Shown piece by piece: positions 33,153 to 40,465 of a stretch of 64,000 bases of DNA (positions are counted from its first letter, which is position 1; every line of letters begins with the position of its first letter). Under the pieces are notes generated by a model. That model did no database searches. It saw only the letters and a program-made list of their open reading frames with translations, and had not been told where the DNA came from. This DNA comes from Nibrella saemangeumensis (GTDB lineage Bacteria > Bacteroidota > Bacteroidia > Cytophagales > Spirosomataceae): the NCBI RefSeq assembly GCF_039541915.1, contig NZ_BAABHD010000079.1:62001-126000 (forward strand). The letters are read 5' to 3'. A program made the position numbers and the translations under genes.

Positions 33153-34250
33153 ATGAGAACGTTACCCGTCTCTTTTATTTTTCTCTTTGCCGTTACCCTG
33201 CTGCAGGCCCAGCCCAATCCCCGGTTTTTTATTGGCTCGCTTACACCGGGGCCAACCTCGCTCATTACCTACTGCGAACTGGACCGGACAACCGGGCGCA
33301 TTACGCAACTGGATACCACCGGGTCGCTTAAAGGCCCCGGTTACCTGAGCCTGTCGCCAGATGGGAAACACCTGTACGCTGTCACGCAGACCAACGAAAT
33401 TGTAGGCTTTCAGGTAAACTCGAACGGCAAACTGTCGCTGGTTAACCGGCAGTCTTCACAGGGAGCGAACCCCTGTTACGTCTCGGTTCATCCGTCGGGA
33501 CGCATGGCCTTTGTCGCCAACTACACCGGGGGCAGCGCAGCGGCCTTTCCGATCACCGGCGATGGACAGCTGCAACCCGCCACGTTTGTTGAGACTTATA
33601 CCGGCGATGGGCCAAGCAAACCCCGCCAGGATAAAGCGCATGCCCACTGTGCCCTGCCGAGTGCGGACGGCCACTACCTGTTTGTCACCGACCTGGGTAC
33701 CGACCGGATCATGAACTATGCGGTAGATGTCCGCCGGGGTACCGTGCAGCCCAATCCGGTCCAGCCCTATTTTTCAACTACGGCTGGTTCCGGGCCCCGG
33801 CACCTGGCCGTTCACCCTTCCGGTAAGTTTGTGTTTGTGATCAACGAACTGGATGCGACGCTGTCGGTACTTAGCCTCGATAAGAAAGGTGTACTCCGTA
33901 CGATTCAGACTGTAGCGACGTTACCGCCCGACTTTAAGGAAAAGAACACCGCTGCGGCTGTGCGGCTGCATCCCAACGGTCGGTTCGTGTACGTATCCAA
34001 CCGGGGGTATAACGGCATCACCGCGTTTCGCATCGGGTCCGACGGTACGTTGACGCAGGTAGACGCGCAGACACAGACCATCCACACGCCACGCGATTTT
34101 AACCTGGACCCCAGCGGCCGGTTCCTGCTGGTGGCGAATATGGGAACCGATACCATTTCGGTGTTCTCCGTAAATGCCGACACCGGTAAGCTGACGCTGC
34201 TCAATGAGGGGTTTTCTGTATCGAAGCCCACCTGCCTGGTTTTTCAGTAA
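33153..34250 (+). CDS. Secreted lactonase-family seven-bladed propeller protein
   Basis: A 365-residue protein with signal peptide (cleavage near LLQAQ, residue 18) and a PF10282 lactonase propeller. Blade-like repeats of about 50 residues recur: YLSLSPDGKHLYAVTQ, CYVSVHPSGRMAFVANY, HLAVHPSGKFVFVINE, RLHPNGRFVYVSNRGY and FNLDPSGRFLLVANMG. Relatives include 6-phosphogluconolactonase (Pgl/YbhE), but export argues against a pentose-phosphate role and for hydrolysis of an extracellular sugar lactone. It could act on lactones produced by nearby GMC or Mo enzymes; that is inference. It follows the RND genes by 53 bp but looks independent. Confidence 0.85.
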   Translation: MRTLPVSFIFLFAVTLLQAQPNPRFFIGSLTPGPTSLITYCELDRTTGRITQLDTTGSLKGPGYLSLSPDGKHLYAVTQTNEIVGFQVNSNGKLSLVNRQSSQGANPCYVSVHPSGRMAFVANYTGGSAAAFPITGDGQLQPATFVETYTGDGPSKPRQDKAHAHCALPSADGHYLFVTDLGTDRIMNYAVDVRRGTVQPNPVQPYFSTTAGSGPRHLAVHPSGKFVFVINELDATLSVLSLDKKGVLRTIQTVATLPPDFKEKNTAAAVRLHPNGRFVYVSNRGYNGITAFRIGSDGTLTQVDAQTQTIHTPRDFNLDPSGRFLLVANMGTDTISVFSVNADTGKLTLLNEGFSVSKPTCLVFQ

Positions 34251-34342
34251 CGGGGCAGCGTTTTAAATAGCCTGGATTACGAAAACCTTCACCGACGGAC
34301 CCAGCCGCGCCAGTTCATACACCACCTCTTTGTTGATAGACC

Positions 34343-34855
34343 ATGGCTCACCAGCGCATTACCCTCCGCCCGGCCACCATTCAGGACCTGCCACTGCTGA
34401 GACATTGGGATGAGCAGCCGCATACGGTGGCCTCTGATCCAAATGACGACTGGGCCTGGGGGGTTGAACTGAACCGGCAACCGCCCTGGCGGGAACAGTT
34501 AATTGCCGAACTGGACGGCAGACCCATCGGCTTTATCCAGATCATCGATCCGGCGCTGGAAGATTCCCACTACTGGGGTGATGTACCGGCAAACCTCCGG
34601 GCAATTGACATCTGGATTGGGGAAGCACAGGACCTGGGTAAAGGATACGGGACCCGGATGATGCAGCTAGCCATTGACCGTTGCTTCAGGGATAAAAATG
34701 TGTCGGCTATTCTGCTTGACCCGTTGGTTACCAATGTCAACGCTCGACGGTTTTATGAGCGTCTGGGCTTCCGGTTTGTGGAGGAACGGCAGTTTAACGA
34801 CGATCTTTGTGCCGTTTACCAACTGAACAGAGCAGCGCTGACACCTGAATCATGA
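34343..34855 (+). CDS. GNAT acetyltransferase resembling aminoglycoside 6'-N-acetyltransferases
   Basis: A 170-residue GNAT protein of the Acetyltransf_8 group. LRAIDIWIGEAQDLGKGYGTRMMQLAI contains the acetyl-CoA loop LGKGYGT, and LLDPLVTNVNARRFYERLGF is the C-terminal signature. The pattern RAID.(L/W)IGE...GKG.G parallels AAC(6')-Ib, but chromosomal members of this group often have other substrates or weak drug activity, so resistance should not be assumed. The stop overlaps the following ATG as ATGA (34852-34855), coupling it to the truncated esterase. Confidence 0.75.
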   Translation: MAHQRITLRPATIQDLPLLRHWDEQPHTVASDPNDDWAWGVELNRQPPWREQLIAELDGRPIGFIQIIDPALEDSHYWGDVPANLRAIDIWIGEAQDLGKGYGTRMMQLAIDRCFRDKNVSAILLDPLVTNVNARRFYERLGFRFVEERQFNDDLCAVYQLNRAALTPES

Positions 34856-35310
34856 TGAGAACTCCTGTTTGCATACTCCTTCTGGTTTTCTTTGCCATTC
34901 CCGTTATTGGTCAGACAACTAAACCAATGGCCAAAAAAGCTGCCAAACCATTTGTGCTGGGGATCATTGACGAGATACAATCCACTCAATTAGCCGAAAA
35001 ACGAACGCTGAACATATACCTGCCGGAGGGGTACAACAAAGACGACACCACCCGGTATCCAGTCATCTACTTACTCGATGGCTCGGCCGACGAAGATTTT
35101 ATCCACGTCGTCGGGCTGGTTCAGTTTAACACCTTTCCCTGGGTCAACCGAATACCCAAATCCATAGTCGTAGGCATTGCCAACGTAAACCGGAGAAGAG
35201 ATTTCACGTACCCGACAACGCTGGAGGAAGACAAACCGATAACCAATAGTAACCATGACCTTACTAACCGATCTCACCACCACCCGCGATCAGACTCTCG
35301 CCTGTTTTGA
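34852..35310 (+). pseudogene. Truncated secreted esterase (PF00756 type)
   Basis: The frame encodes a signal peptide (FFAIPVIGQ, about residue 20) and the N-terminal quarter of an esterase-D/enterochelin-esterase fold: RTLNIYLPEGYNKDD, YPVIYLLDGSADEDFIH, VVGIANVNRRRDFTYPTT. Homology stops at about 35235, after LEEDK. The remaining 25 codons are unrelated and run over the start of the DinB gene at 35255. The nucleophile elbow and the rest of the triad are missing, so no enzyme can be made. The likeliest history is a deletion joining the esterase 5' part to the DinB leader. Overlap with the GNAT stop suggests the original gene was translationally coupled. Confidence 0.75.
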
Positions 35311-35707
35311 TCTGCCTGAAGCCGATCTGGCCAGGACATATGCGCCCGGCAAATGGACTATCCGCCAGATTCTGGTCCACCTGGCCGATGCCGAAAGCGT
35401 GTTGCATGAGCGTATCAGGCGCATAATTGCCGAGCCGAAGCAGGTTATCTGGGCCTTTGATCAGGATTTATGGGCAGCAGCGCTGGCCTATGAGTTGTTT
35501 CCGCTGAATCTGAGTCGTGATCTGTTCCGGGCCAACCGAAACGCCATTATTTATCTTGCCGACTCGTTTTACGAGCAGCTGGGTAGTAACGAGTTTGTCC
35601 ACAGCCAGACTGGTCTGCGCACCCTCAAAGACGAATTTGATAAGGTAGCTTGGCATAATCAGAACCACCTCGATCAGATTACCAGGGCCCTTTCGTCTGA
35701 AAAGTAA
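35255..35707 (+). CDS. DinB-family four-helix metal-binding protein
   Basis: A 150-residue protein with DinB/YfiT-like helices. The metal triad is suggested by His47 region LVHLADAE and the C-terminal WHNQNHLDQI pair, and the early KWTIRQILVHLAD signature is typical. Members are thiol-dependent transferases or stress proteins of largely unknown function. Its ATG lies inside the read-through tail of the truncated esterase, so it may now be expressed from the GNAT/esterase transcript. Confidence 0.8.
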   Translation: MTLLTDLTTTRDQTLACFDLPEADLARTYAPGKWTIRQILVHLADAESVLHERIRRIIAEPKQVIWAFDQDLWAAALAYELFPLNLSRDLFRANRNAIIYLADSFYEQLGSNEFVHSQTGLRTLKDEFDKVAWHNQNHLDQITRALSSEK

Positions 35708-35857
35708 AGCCGCAGCAGCCTGCTTGCTTCTCACCTTATGGCTGGCGGGTCGTTTCACCGTTATGTAAAACTGAGTAGATTTAGTGGGACAAGCCCGTTT
35801 ACTGCATAAACCAAATACCCGGATTCCGTTCGATTAGCGTACCTACGACAAACGACC

Positions 35858-36745
35858 ATGAAAGAAATTAAAAAAGAAGACGTTAAGCAGGAAGTCTTTG
35901 ACCTCTACGATGACTACGCCCACAACCGCATTGACCGGCGGGACTTTGCGCAGAAGCTCTCGGCCTATGCTGTGGGCGGTATTACCGTAGCCTCTCTGAT
36001 GAGCTTTCTGATGCCTGATTATAAAGGCACCATTCAGGTTAAAACCGATGATCCCCGATTGAAAACGGAAACCATCAGTTATCCGTCTTCCAAAGGAGGG
36101 GGTACCATCAAAGCCCAGTTGGCCATGCCCGCCGATGCCAAAAAGAGACTTGGCGGCATTGTGGTGGTTCATGAAAACCGGGGCCTTAATCCGCACATTG
36201 CCGATGTGGCCCGCCGGGCGGCCCTGGCCGGATTTGTTACCATAGCACCGGATGCGCTGACCCCCCTGGGCGGCTATCCTGGTAGTGACGACGAAGGCCG
36301 TGCCATGCAAAGCAAACGGAGCCGGGATGAAATGCTGGAAGATTTTATCGCTGCCTTCGATTACCTGAAGGTTCATAAAGCCAGTAATGGTAAGGTGGGC
36401 GTTGTCGGTTTTTGCTTTGGAGGAGCCATTGCCAATCTGATGGCCGTACGCGTTCCCGATTTAGCGGCATCGGTACCGTTTTATGGCGGGCAGCCGCCCA
36501 TCGATGACGTTCCTAAAATTAAGGCTCCCCTGCAGTTACACTATGCCGGGCTGGATACCCGCGTGAATGAAGGCTGGCCGGCGTATGAAGCTGCGCTAAA
36601 GAAGCACGGTAAAGAATACACGGCGTACATCTATCCGGATGCCAACCACGGTTTTCTGAACGATACCACCCCGCGGTTCGACAAAGCGGCCGCCGATCTG
36701 GCCTGGAAGCGCACCATCGACTTTTTTAGTCAGAAACTGGCGTAA
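35858..36745 (+). CDS. Dienelactone hydrolase family protein
   Basis: A 295-residue protein. After a helical lead with RIDRRDFAQKLSAYAVGG, a Tat-like DRRDF motif followed by a weak hydrophobic run, the DLH fold (PF01738) spans residues 70-295. The triad is complete: C186 in GFCFGG, D233 in GLDTRV and H264 in NHGF, with E106 in VHENRGL. The cysteine nucleophile is the DLH hallmark. Substrates may be lactones or esters; a chlorocatechol role is not implied. The gene stands alone, converging on the Sua5 gene. Confidence 0.85.
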   Translation: MKEIKKEDVKQEVFDLYDDYAHNRIDRRDFAQKLSAYAVGGITVASLMSFLMPDYKGTIQVKTDDPRLKTETISYPSSKGGGTIKAQLAMPADAKKRLGGIVVVHENRGLNPHIADVARRAALAGFVTIAPDALTPLGGYPGSDDEGRAMQSKRSRDEMLEDFIAAFDYLKVHKASNGKVGVVGFCFGGAIANLMAVRVPDLAASVPFYGGQPPIDDVPKIKAPLQLHYAGLDTRVNEGWPAYEAALKKHGKEYTAYIYPDANHGFLNDTTPRFDKAAADLAWKRTIDFFSQKLA

Positions 36746-36831
36746 CCGTCTCAGACCAGCAAACCGCCCAACAGTCAGTGGAGTCGGAATGTCTGCCACC
36801 AGCGATCGTCAATGTACGGAAGATAGGGGAA

Positions 36832-36852
36832 CCCGATGGACAGGCCATCGGG
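36832..36852 (-). terminator. Hairpin after the Sua5 gene
   Basis: A perfect 8-bp stem CCCGATGG/CCATCGGG with a 5-nt loop, 4 bp past the Sua5 stop on the minus strand. The following T-tract is weak, so termination is only likely. Confidence 0.4.
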
Positions 36853-36856
36853 CTAC

Positions 36857-37816
36857 TCACCGCACGGCAGCCCGCCGGAGCCGGTCGTTGATGGCGCGGC
36901 CGAGGCCTTCGTCGGGGAGCTTTTCGGCGTAGATGATGTCGACGTCGAGCTGGTCGAGCTGGCGGAGGTAGGCAAAGAGATTCCGGGCGGCTTCGGTCAG
37001 GTCGCCGGTTGGGGAGAGGACTAATTGCCGGTCGGACGGAATGTTTTCGATGGGTCTCTGAAAGGCTAGGGCACCGACATCACTCATTTCGGGGTCGACG
37101 GCGGCATAGTGGGTCGGCATCAGCACCAGCGGTTTTCGGGGCGCGTAGTGGCTGCTGAGCATACCCGGCGCTTTCGGGTTAGACGTCGAGTGGCTGCGGA
37201 CCGTGAGCGGTCCCACTACCGCTTCAATGGTTTCCAACGCCATACCGCCCAGCCGGTAAACAATGGGGTGGTGCTTGTCGGTGAAACCGATGATGGTTGA
37301 TTCAAGGCCGATCTGACACGGCCCGCCGTCCAGGACATAAGGAATCTGGTCACCCAACTGGTTTACTACGTGCTGGGCCGTGGTAGGGCTGATGTAGCCG
37401 AAAGGGTTGGCACTGGGCGCGGCCAGCGGAAAGTCCAGCGACCGGAGCAGCGCCAGCGTGAGCGGGTGGTTGGGAATACGCACCGCCACCGTGCTTAGTC
37501 CCGAGGTAACCAGCTCTGGAATCACTGGCTTCTTCGGCAGCAGCAAGGTGAGCGGACCGGGCCAGAACTTCTCCGCCAGTTTGCGGGCTGGCTCCGGAAT
37601 TTCATCCACAAACTGACTTACCTTCGTTAGGGAGTCGGTATGCACAATCAGGGGGTCAAACGCGGGGCGGTTTTTTACCGTAAAGATTTTAAGGACCGCA
37701 TCCGGGTTGAAGGCGTTACCGGCCAGCCCGTATACTGTTTCGGTGGGAATACCCACGACTTCTCCCTGTTCCAATAATTGTTTTGCCGCCTGCAGGTCAT
37801 TGCCTAATTGTGCCAT
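36857..37816 (-). CDS. tsaC: L-threonylcarbamoyladenylate synthase (Sua5/YwlC type)
   Basis: A 319-residue protein from the ATG at 37816; a GTG five codons upstream is in frame but lies within the promoter element. The YrdC domain occupies residues 1-200: IPTETVYGLAGNAF, VKNRPAFDPLIVH (the K-x-R...PL ATP/carbonate site) and the SANPFGYISPT region. A Sua5 C-terminal domain (about 215-319, APGMLSSHYAPRKPL) follows, so this is the long Sua5 form. It makes threonylcarbamoyl-AMP for the t6A37 modification of ANN-decoding tRNAs. Essential housekeeping function in most bacteria. Confidence 0.9.
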   Translation of the reverse strand: MAQLGNDLQAAKQLLEQGEVVGIPTETVYGLAGNAFNPDAVLKIFTVKNRPAFDPLIVHTDSLTKVSQFVDEIPEPARKLAEKFWPGPLTLLLPKKPVIPELVTSGLSTVAVRIPNHPLTLALLRSLDFPLAAPSANPFGYISPTTAQHVVNQLGDQIPYVLDGGPCQIGLESTIIGFTDKHHPIVYRLGGMALETIEAVVGPLTVRSHSTSNPKAPGMLSSHYAPRKPLVLMPTHYAAVDPEMSDVGALAFQRPIENIPSDRQLVLSPTGDLTEAARNLFAYLRQLDQLDVDIIYAEKLPDEGLGRAINDRLRRAAVR

Positions 37817-37820
37817 ACCG

Positions 37821-37828
37821 CAAAGATA
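37821..37828 (-). promoter_or_regulatory. Perfect TAnnTTTG -7 element directly before the Sua5 start
   Basis: TATCTTTG on the minus strand is followed by CGGT and then the ATG at 37816. With a usual -7-to-start distance, transcription would begin at or within a base or two of the ATG, giving a leaderless or nearly leaderless mRNA. No strong -33 TTTG was seen at 19-21 bp. Confidence 0.5.
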
Positions 37829-37985
37829 CACCTCAATTGTTTTTCATCTGTTGCCAACCCTGTAACTGGTCTGAACGCCCGGCGAAAAAAACGCAGAAAT
37901 TTTCAGGACGTTGTCCGGTTTTTAAAGGCGAGTTCGTCTTAGTGGCAAAAACAAAATCATGTCATCCTTCAATCAATCTGCAATT

Positions 37986-38063
37986 ATGGACAAGTACATG
38001 CTTATCATCCGCTCGCCCATGAATTTTGCAGCAGGCCATCCGGCTGACTACTTCACAGGCTGA
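37986..38063 (+). pseudogene. Remnant of a DGPF/YCII-type protein N-terminus
   Basis: The 25-codon frame opens MDKYMLIIRSPMN, which resembles the first strand of DGPF/YCII-domain proteins, then becomes unrelated and stops. It overlaps in another frame a sequence resembling the C-terminus of an ECF sigma factor. DGPF genes commonly precede ECF42-type sigma factor genes, so both pieces fit one operon collapsed by an internal deletion. The match is short and the call is tentative. Confidence 0.35.
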
Positions 38064-38111
38064 GAAGCAACTGCTGGAGCGGAAACTGGCTGCGTTGCAA
38101 AAACAAACGAT
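38023..38111 (+). pseudogene. Remnant of an ECF42-type sigma factor C-terminus
   Basis: From 38023 the plus-strand frame reads LQQAIRLTTSQAEKQLLERK and then LAALQKQ, closely resembling the terminal tetratricopeptide-like helix of DUF6596/ECF42 sigma factors (repeat unit ending in AE..LLERRL). All sigma domains are missing. The fragment sits directly behind the DGPF-like remnant and runs into the 3' end of the minus-strand DUF4190-like gene. Confidence 0.45.
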
Positions 38112-38566
38112 CAATAAAACCGTCCGTTCGACAAGCCGTAAATCACAAACGAAGCCACGCCCAAAACACCTATTATCAAGCCGGCGATAGCGAACCCTTT
38201 GCCGGCATATTTGTCCCGGTTCTCCCGGATTCGCACTAAACTGATTAAACCCGCTATGGCCGCCAGCAGACTAAAGACCAGACCGGCGATGTAATAAAAG
38301 GAAAAAGCGCCAGCGATGCTTAACACCAGCGCCGATATAGCGAAGATTTCAATTTGCCTGCCCTGCGCTTTCCTCTTTTTCCTGACTTTTCCTGTCTTCT
38401 CTGCAGCCGCTTTTTCTTCCGAAGAAGCAACAGCCGCTTTGGGTGCTGTATCGGCCTGACGGGCAACTGTGGCCTCCTGACTGGACGACGAAGAGGCACT
38501 CGAAAAAACAGGCTGGGCCACGAAAAAGGAAAGTGCAAAAAGCACCGCGTACTTTAGTTGGTTCAT
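38111..38566 (-). CDS. Small membrane protein with DUF4190-like domain
   Basis: A 151-residue protein from the ATG at 38566; a longer frame to 38716 runs back into the amine oxidase gene and was rejected. It has a signal peptide (FALSFFVAQPVFSSA), a low-complexity Ser/Ala/Glu stretch, a basic segment (KVRKKRKAQGRQ) and two membrane helices at about residues 73-110 and 125-147, joined by RENRDKYAGKGFAIAGLIIG. The GKGFAIAGLIIG...VIYG pattern is that of DUF4190 proteins. Function unknown. It follows the amine oxidase gene by 41 bp on the same strand. Confidence 0.7.
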   Translation of the reverse strand: MNQLKYAVLFALSFFVAQPVFSSASSSSSQEATVARQADTAPKAAVASSEEKAAAEKTGKVRKKRKAQGRQIEIFAISALVLSIAGAFSFYYIAGLVFSLLAAIAGLISLVRIRENRDKYAGKGFAIAGLIIGVLGVASFVIYGLSNGRFY

Positions 38567-38607
38567 GGTGTGGATAAAGTCGAATTGAAAATGGTACGAA
38601 AATCCTC

Positions 38608-40242
38608 CTAAACTGGGCGGGCTGAGGTAGCCGCTACATAGCGCAGCATCTGCCGGGCCGCCCGCCGGCCGGTTTCGGCACCGCCGTTCATATAGCCCTG
38701 GAACTCGAAGCTGCAATGTTCACCGGCAAAGAACAGCCGACCGGCTGGCTCGATTTCGGCACCGCTAATACTCGTCCACTGTCCTACCGTATAACAGGCG
38801 TAGCTGGCTTTGGTGAACGGATGCGTCGGCCAGTGGAAACGCTGCACATTACCGTTGTAAAGTACCTGCGAGCCATTGAAGATCTGGTTCAGCAGGGGCA
38901 GGTAAATGTCTTTCTGGTGTTCAGGCGTTCCCTGACCAACCTCAACGCCCCGTTGCCCGCCCAGGTACACCGTATAGCCACCGGCACCCGGAATACCCTG
39001 CCTCTGGCTGTTGTCCCAGCCGGTCTGTACCCCATTGTCGGTAAAGACATAGCCGGTATAGCCCCCGCTTCGCCAGGGATGTCCGCTGAAGCCCATCATC
39101 AGTTTGGCGTTGGTGCCGTATCCCAACTCCTGAATACATTGCTGTTTTACCGGTTCCAGGGAGACATTGATACTGACTTCCCTGAGTTTGGTGAAGGGAA
39201 GGGTAATCAGGGCGTAATCCGCCTGCACCACCGAGCCGTCGTCAAAGGTAAGCGCCAGTTTGGTGCCGGCCGGATCAATGGTGGTCAGGATTCGGCTCAG
39301 TTCGATATGGCTCTCGTACAAGGCCGCCAGCCGGTCGACGATCTGCTGATTACCCCCGGCAATCTTGTAGCGTTCATCGCTGATACCAAAAATGTCAAAT
39401 TGCCCTTTCCGGGTATCGGCCGAAATCAGGTACAGCAGGTTGATGGAAGACTGCACGCTGCATGACAGACCAAACTCCGTTTCGTAGGCTACTTCCAGCA
39501 GGTCTTTCAGCCATCCACCGGCCCCGATGCTGGTCAGGTAATCCGAGATCGATAACTGGTCCAGGGTCTGCGCTACGCCTTTGGTGCGGTAATCAACGAC
39601 TGGTGGCAGGCTTTTAATATCCTTCTCCAGTTGCGGAGCAATCTGCCGGAAGGCTGCTACTACCTGGCTCAGCGTATAGTGGTTACCACCAAAATAGAAG
39701 GCATCTTTGATGAGCGCCATCTCCGACGGGGCCTGCGTGTCCAGCAGCGACAGCCCAAACTCCTGTGCCAACTGAAGCATATCGCGGTGGCCGCTGTCGA
39801 TGAATTCACCGCCCAATTCAGTGGTCAGACCGGGAGCCATGATGTTTTTGGCGGTGTACATCCGGCCACCAGTCCGTGCCGATCCTTCGTAGATGGTGAA
39901 GTTAGTAAAGTTGTTTTTCCGGAACGTATGCGCGGCATTGAGTCCGGCAATACCGGCTCCGATGATGGCCACAACCGGCTGGTCGTTCCGGCGGGCCGAG
40001 CGGTCGCGGTTCTGGGGCCGGGCCGGGTCAAGTACATCGGGACGGCAGGCTTCGAGGGTACCGAGGCCGCCGGCCAGCAGGGTCAGCTGACCCGCCGAGC
40101 GCAGAAAATGACGACGCGACTGGTGGTCACGCCATTGGTCGATCAGTTCGTCAGCGGGCGGATTTTCGGATTGGTTGGCGGCCACTGCCAGCCGATAGGC
40201 TTGCCGGAGAAGGTTTAAAAGCGGGGTTCTGGATGATTTCAC
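38608..40242 (-). CDS. Exported flavin-dependent amine oxidase
   Basis: A 544-residue protein. A twin-arginine signal is set unusually far in (S42-R-R-H-F-L-R-S, followed by LTLLAGGLG and Cys66). The FAD motif GAGIAGLNAAHTF is at residues 95-107, then GGRMYTAK and ELGGEFIDSGH, the second dinucleotide-contact region of the monoamine oxidase family (PF01593). The C-terminal FAD segment is GRLFFAGEHCSFEFQGYMNGGAETGRRAARQ. It probably oxidises an amine in the periplasm with release of ammonia and peroxide; the substrate is unknown. It is divergent from the second GMC operon across 223 bp. Confidence 0.85.
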   Translation of the reverse strand: MKSSRTPLLNLLRQAYRLAVAANQSENPPADELIDQWRDHQSRRHFLRSAGQLTLLAGGLGTLEACRPDVLDPARPQNRDRSARRNDQPVVAIIGAGIAGLNAAHTFRKNNFTNFTIYEGSARTGGRMYTAKNIMAPGLTTELGGEFIDSGHRDMLQLAQEFGLSLLDTQAPSEMALIKDAFYFGGNHYTLSQVVAAFRQIAPQLEKDIKSLPPVVDYRTKGVAQTLDQLSISDYLTSIGAGGWLKDLLEVAYETEFGLSCSVQSSINLLYLISADTRKGQFDIFGISDERYKIAGGNQQIVDRLAALYESHIELSRILTTIDPAGTKLALTFDDGSVVQADYALITLPFTKLREVSINVSLEPVKQQCIQELGYGTNAKLMMGFSGHPWRSGGYTGYVFTDNGVQTGWDNSQRQGIPGAGGYTVYLGGQRGVEVGQGTPEHQKDIYLPLLNQIFNGSQVLYNGNVQRFHWPTHPFTKASYACYTVGQWTSISGAEIEPAGRLFFAGEHCSFEFQGYMNGGAETGRRAARQMLRYVAATSARPV

Positions 40243-40465
40243 GGAACAGATAGACTGGGGTTTTGACTGGCTAATACTACGAAGGAATCATCCTTGTACC
40301 CAAAGGTGAGTTTGTAAACGGTCGATTTTCAGAGAATTGTAGTAGTAGAGTTACTGATTATGCATTTGGCTACGCTAAAAGTGGCAGATCTATAGTATAA
40401 ATGCGTATAAATTGGCTTTATATGACAAGCTGAAGAAGACTTTACTCTTCTCTAACCCTATCTAC

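Noticed and set aside
34343..34855. Aminoglycoside resistance gene
   Set aside because: Similarity to AAC(6')-Ib is at the level of the GNAT subgroup only; no mobile context and no evidence for drug specificity.
38567..38716. Long N-terminal extension of the DUF4190-like protein
   Set aside because: It overlaps the amine oxidase 3' end and hides the signal peptide that begins at the internal ATG 38566.
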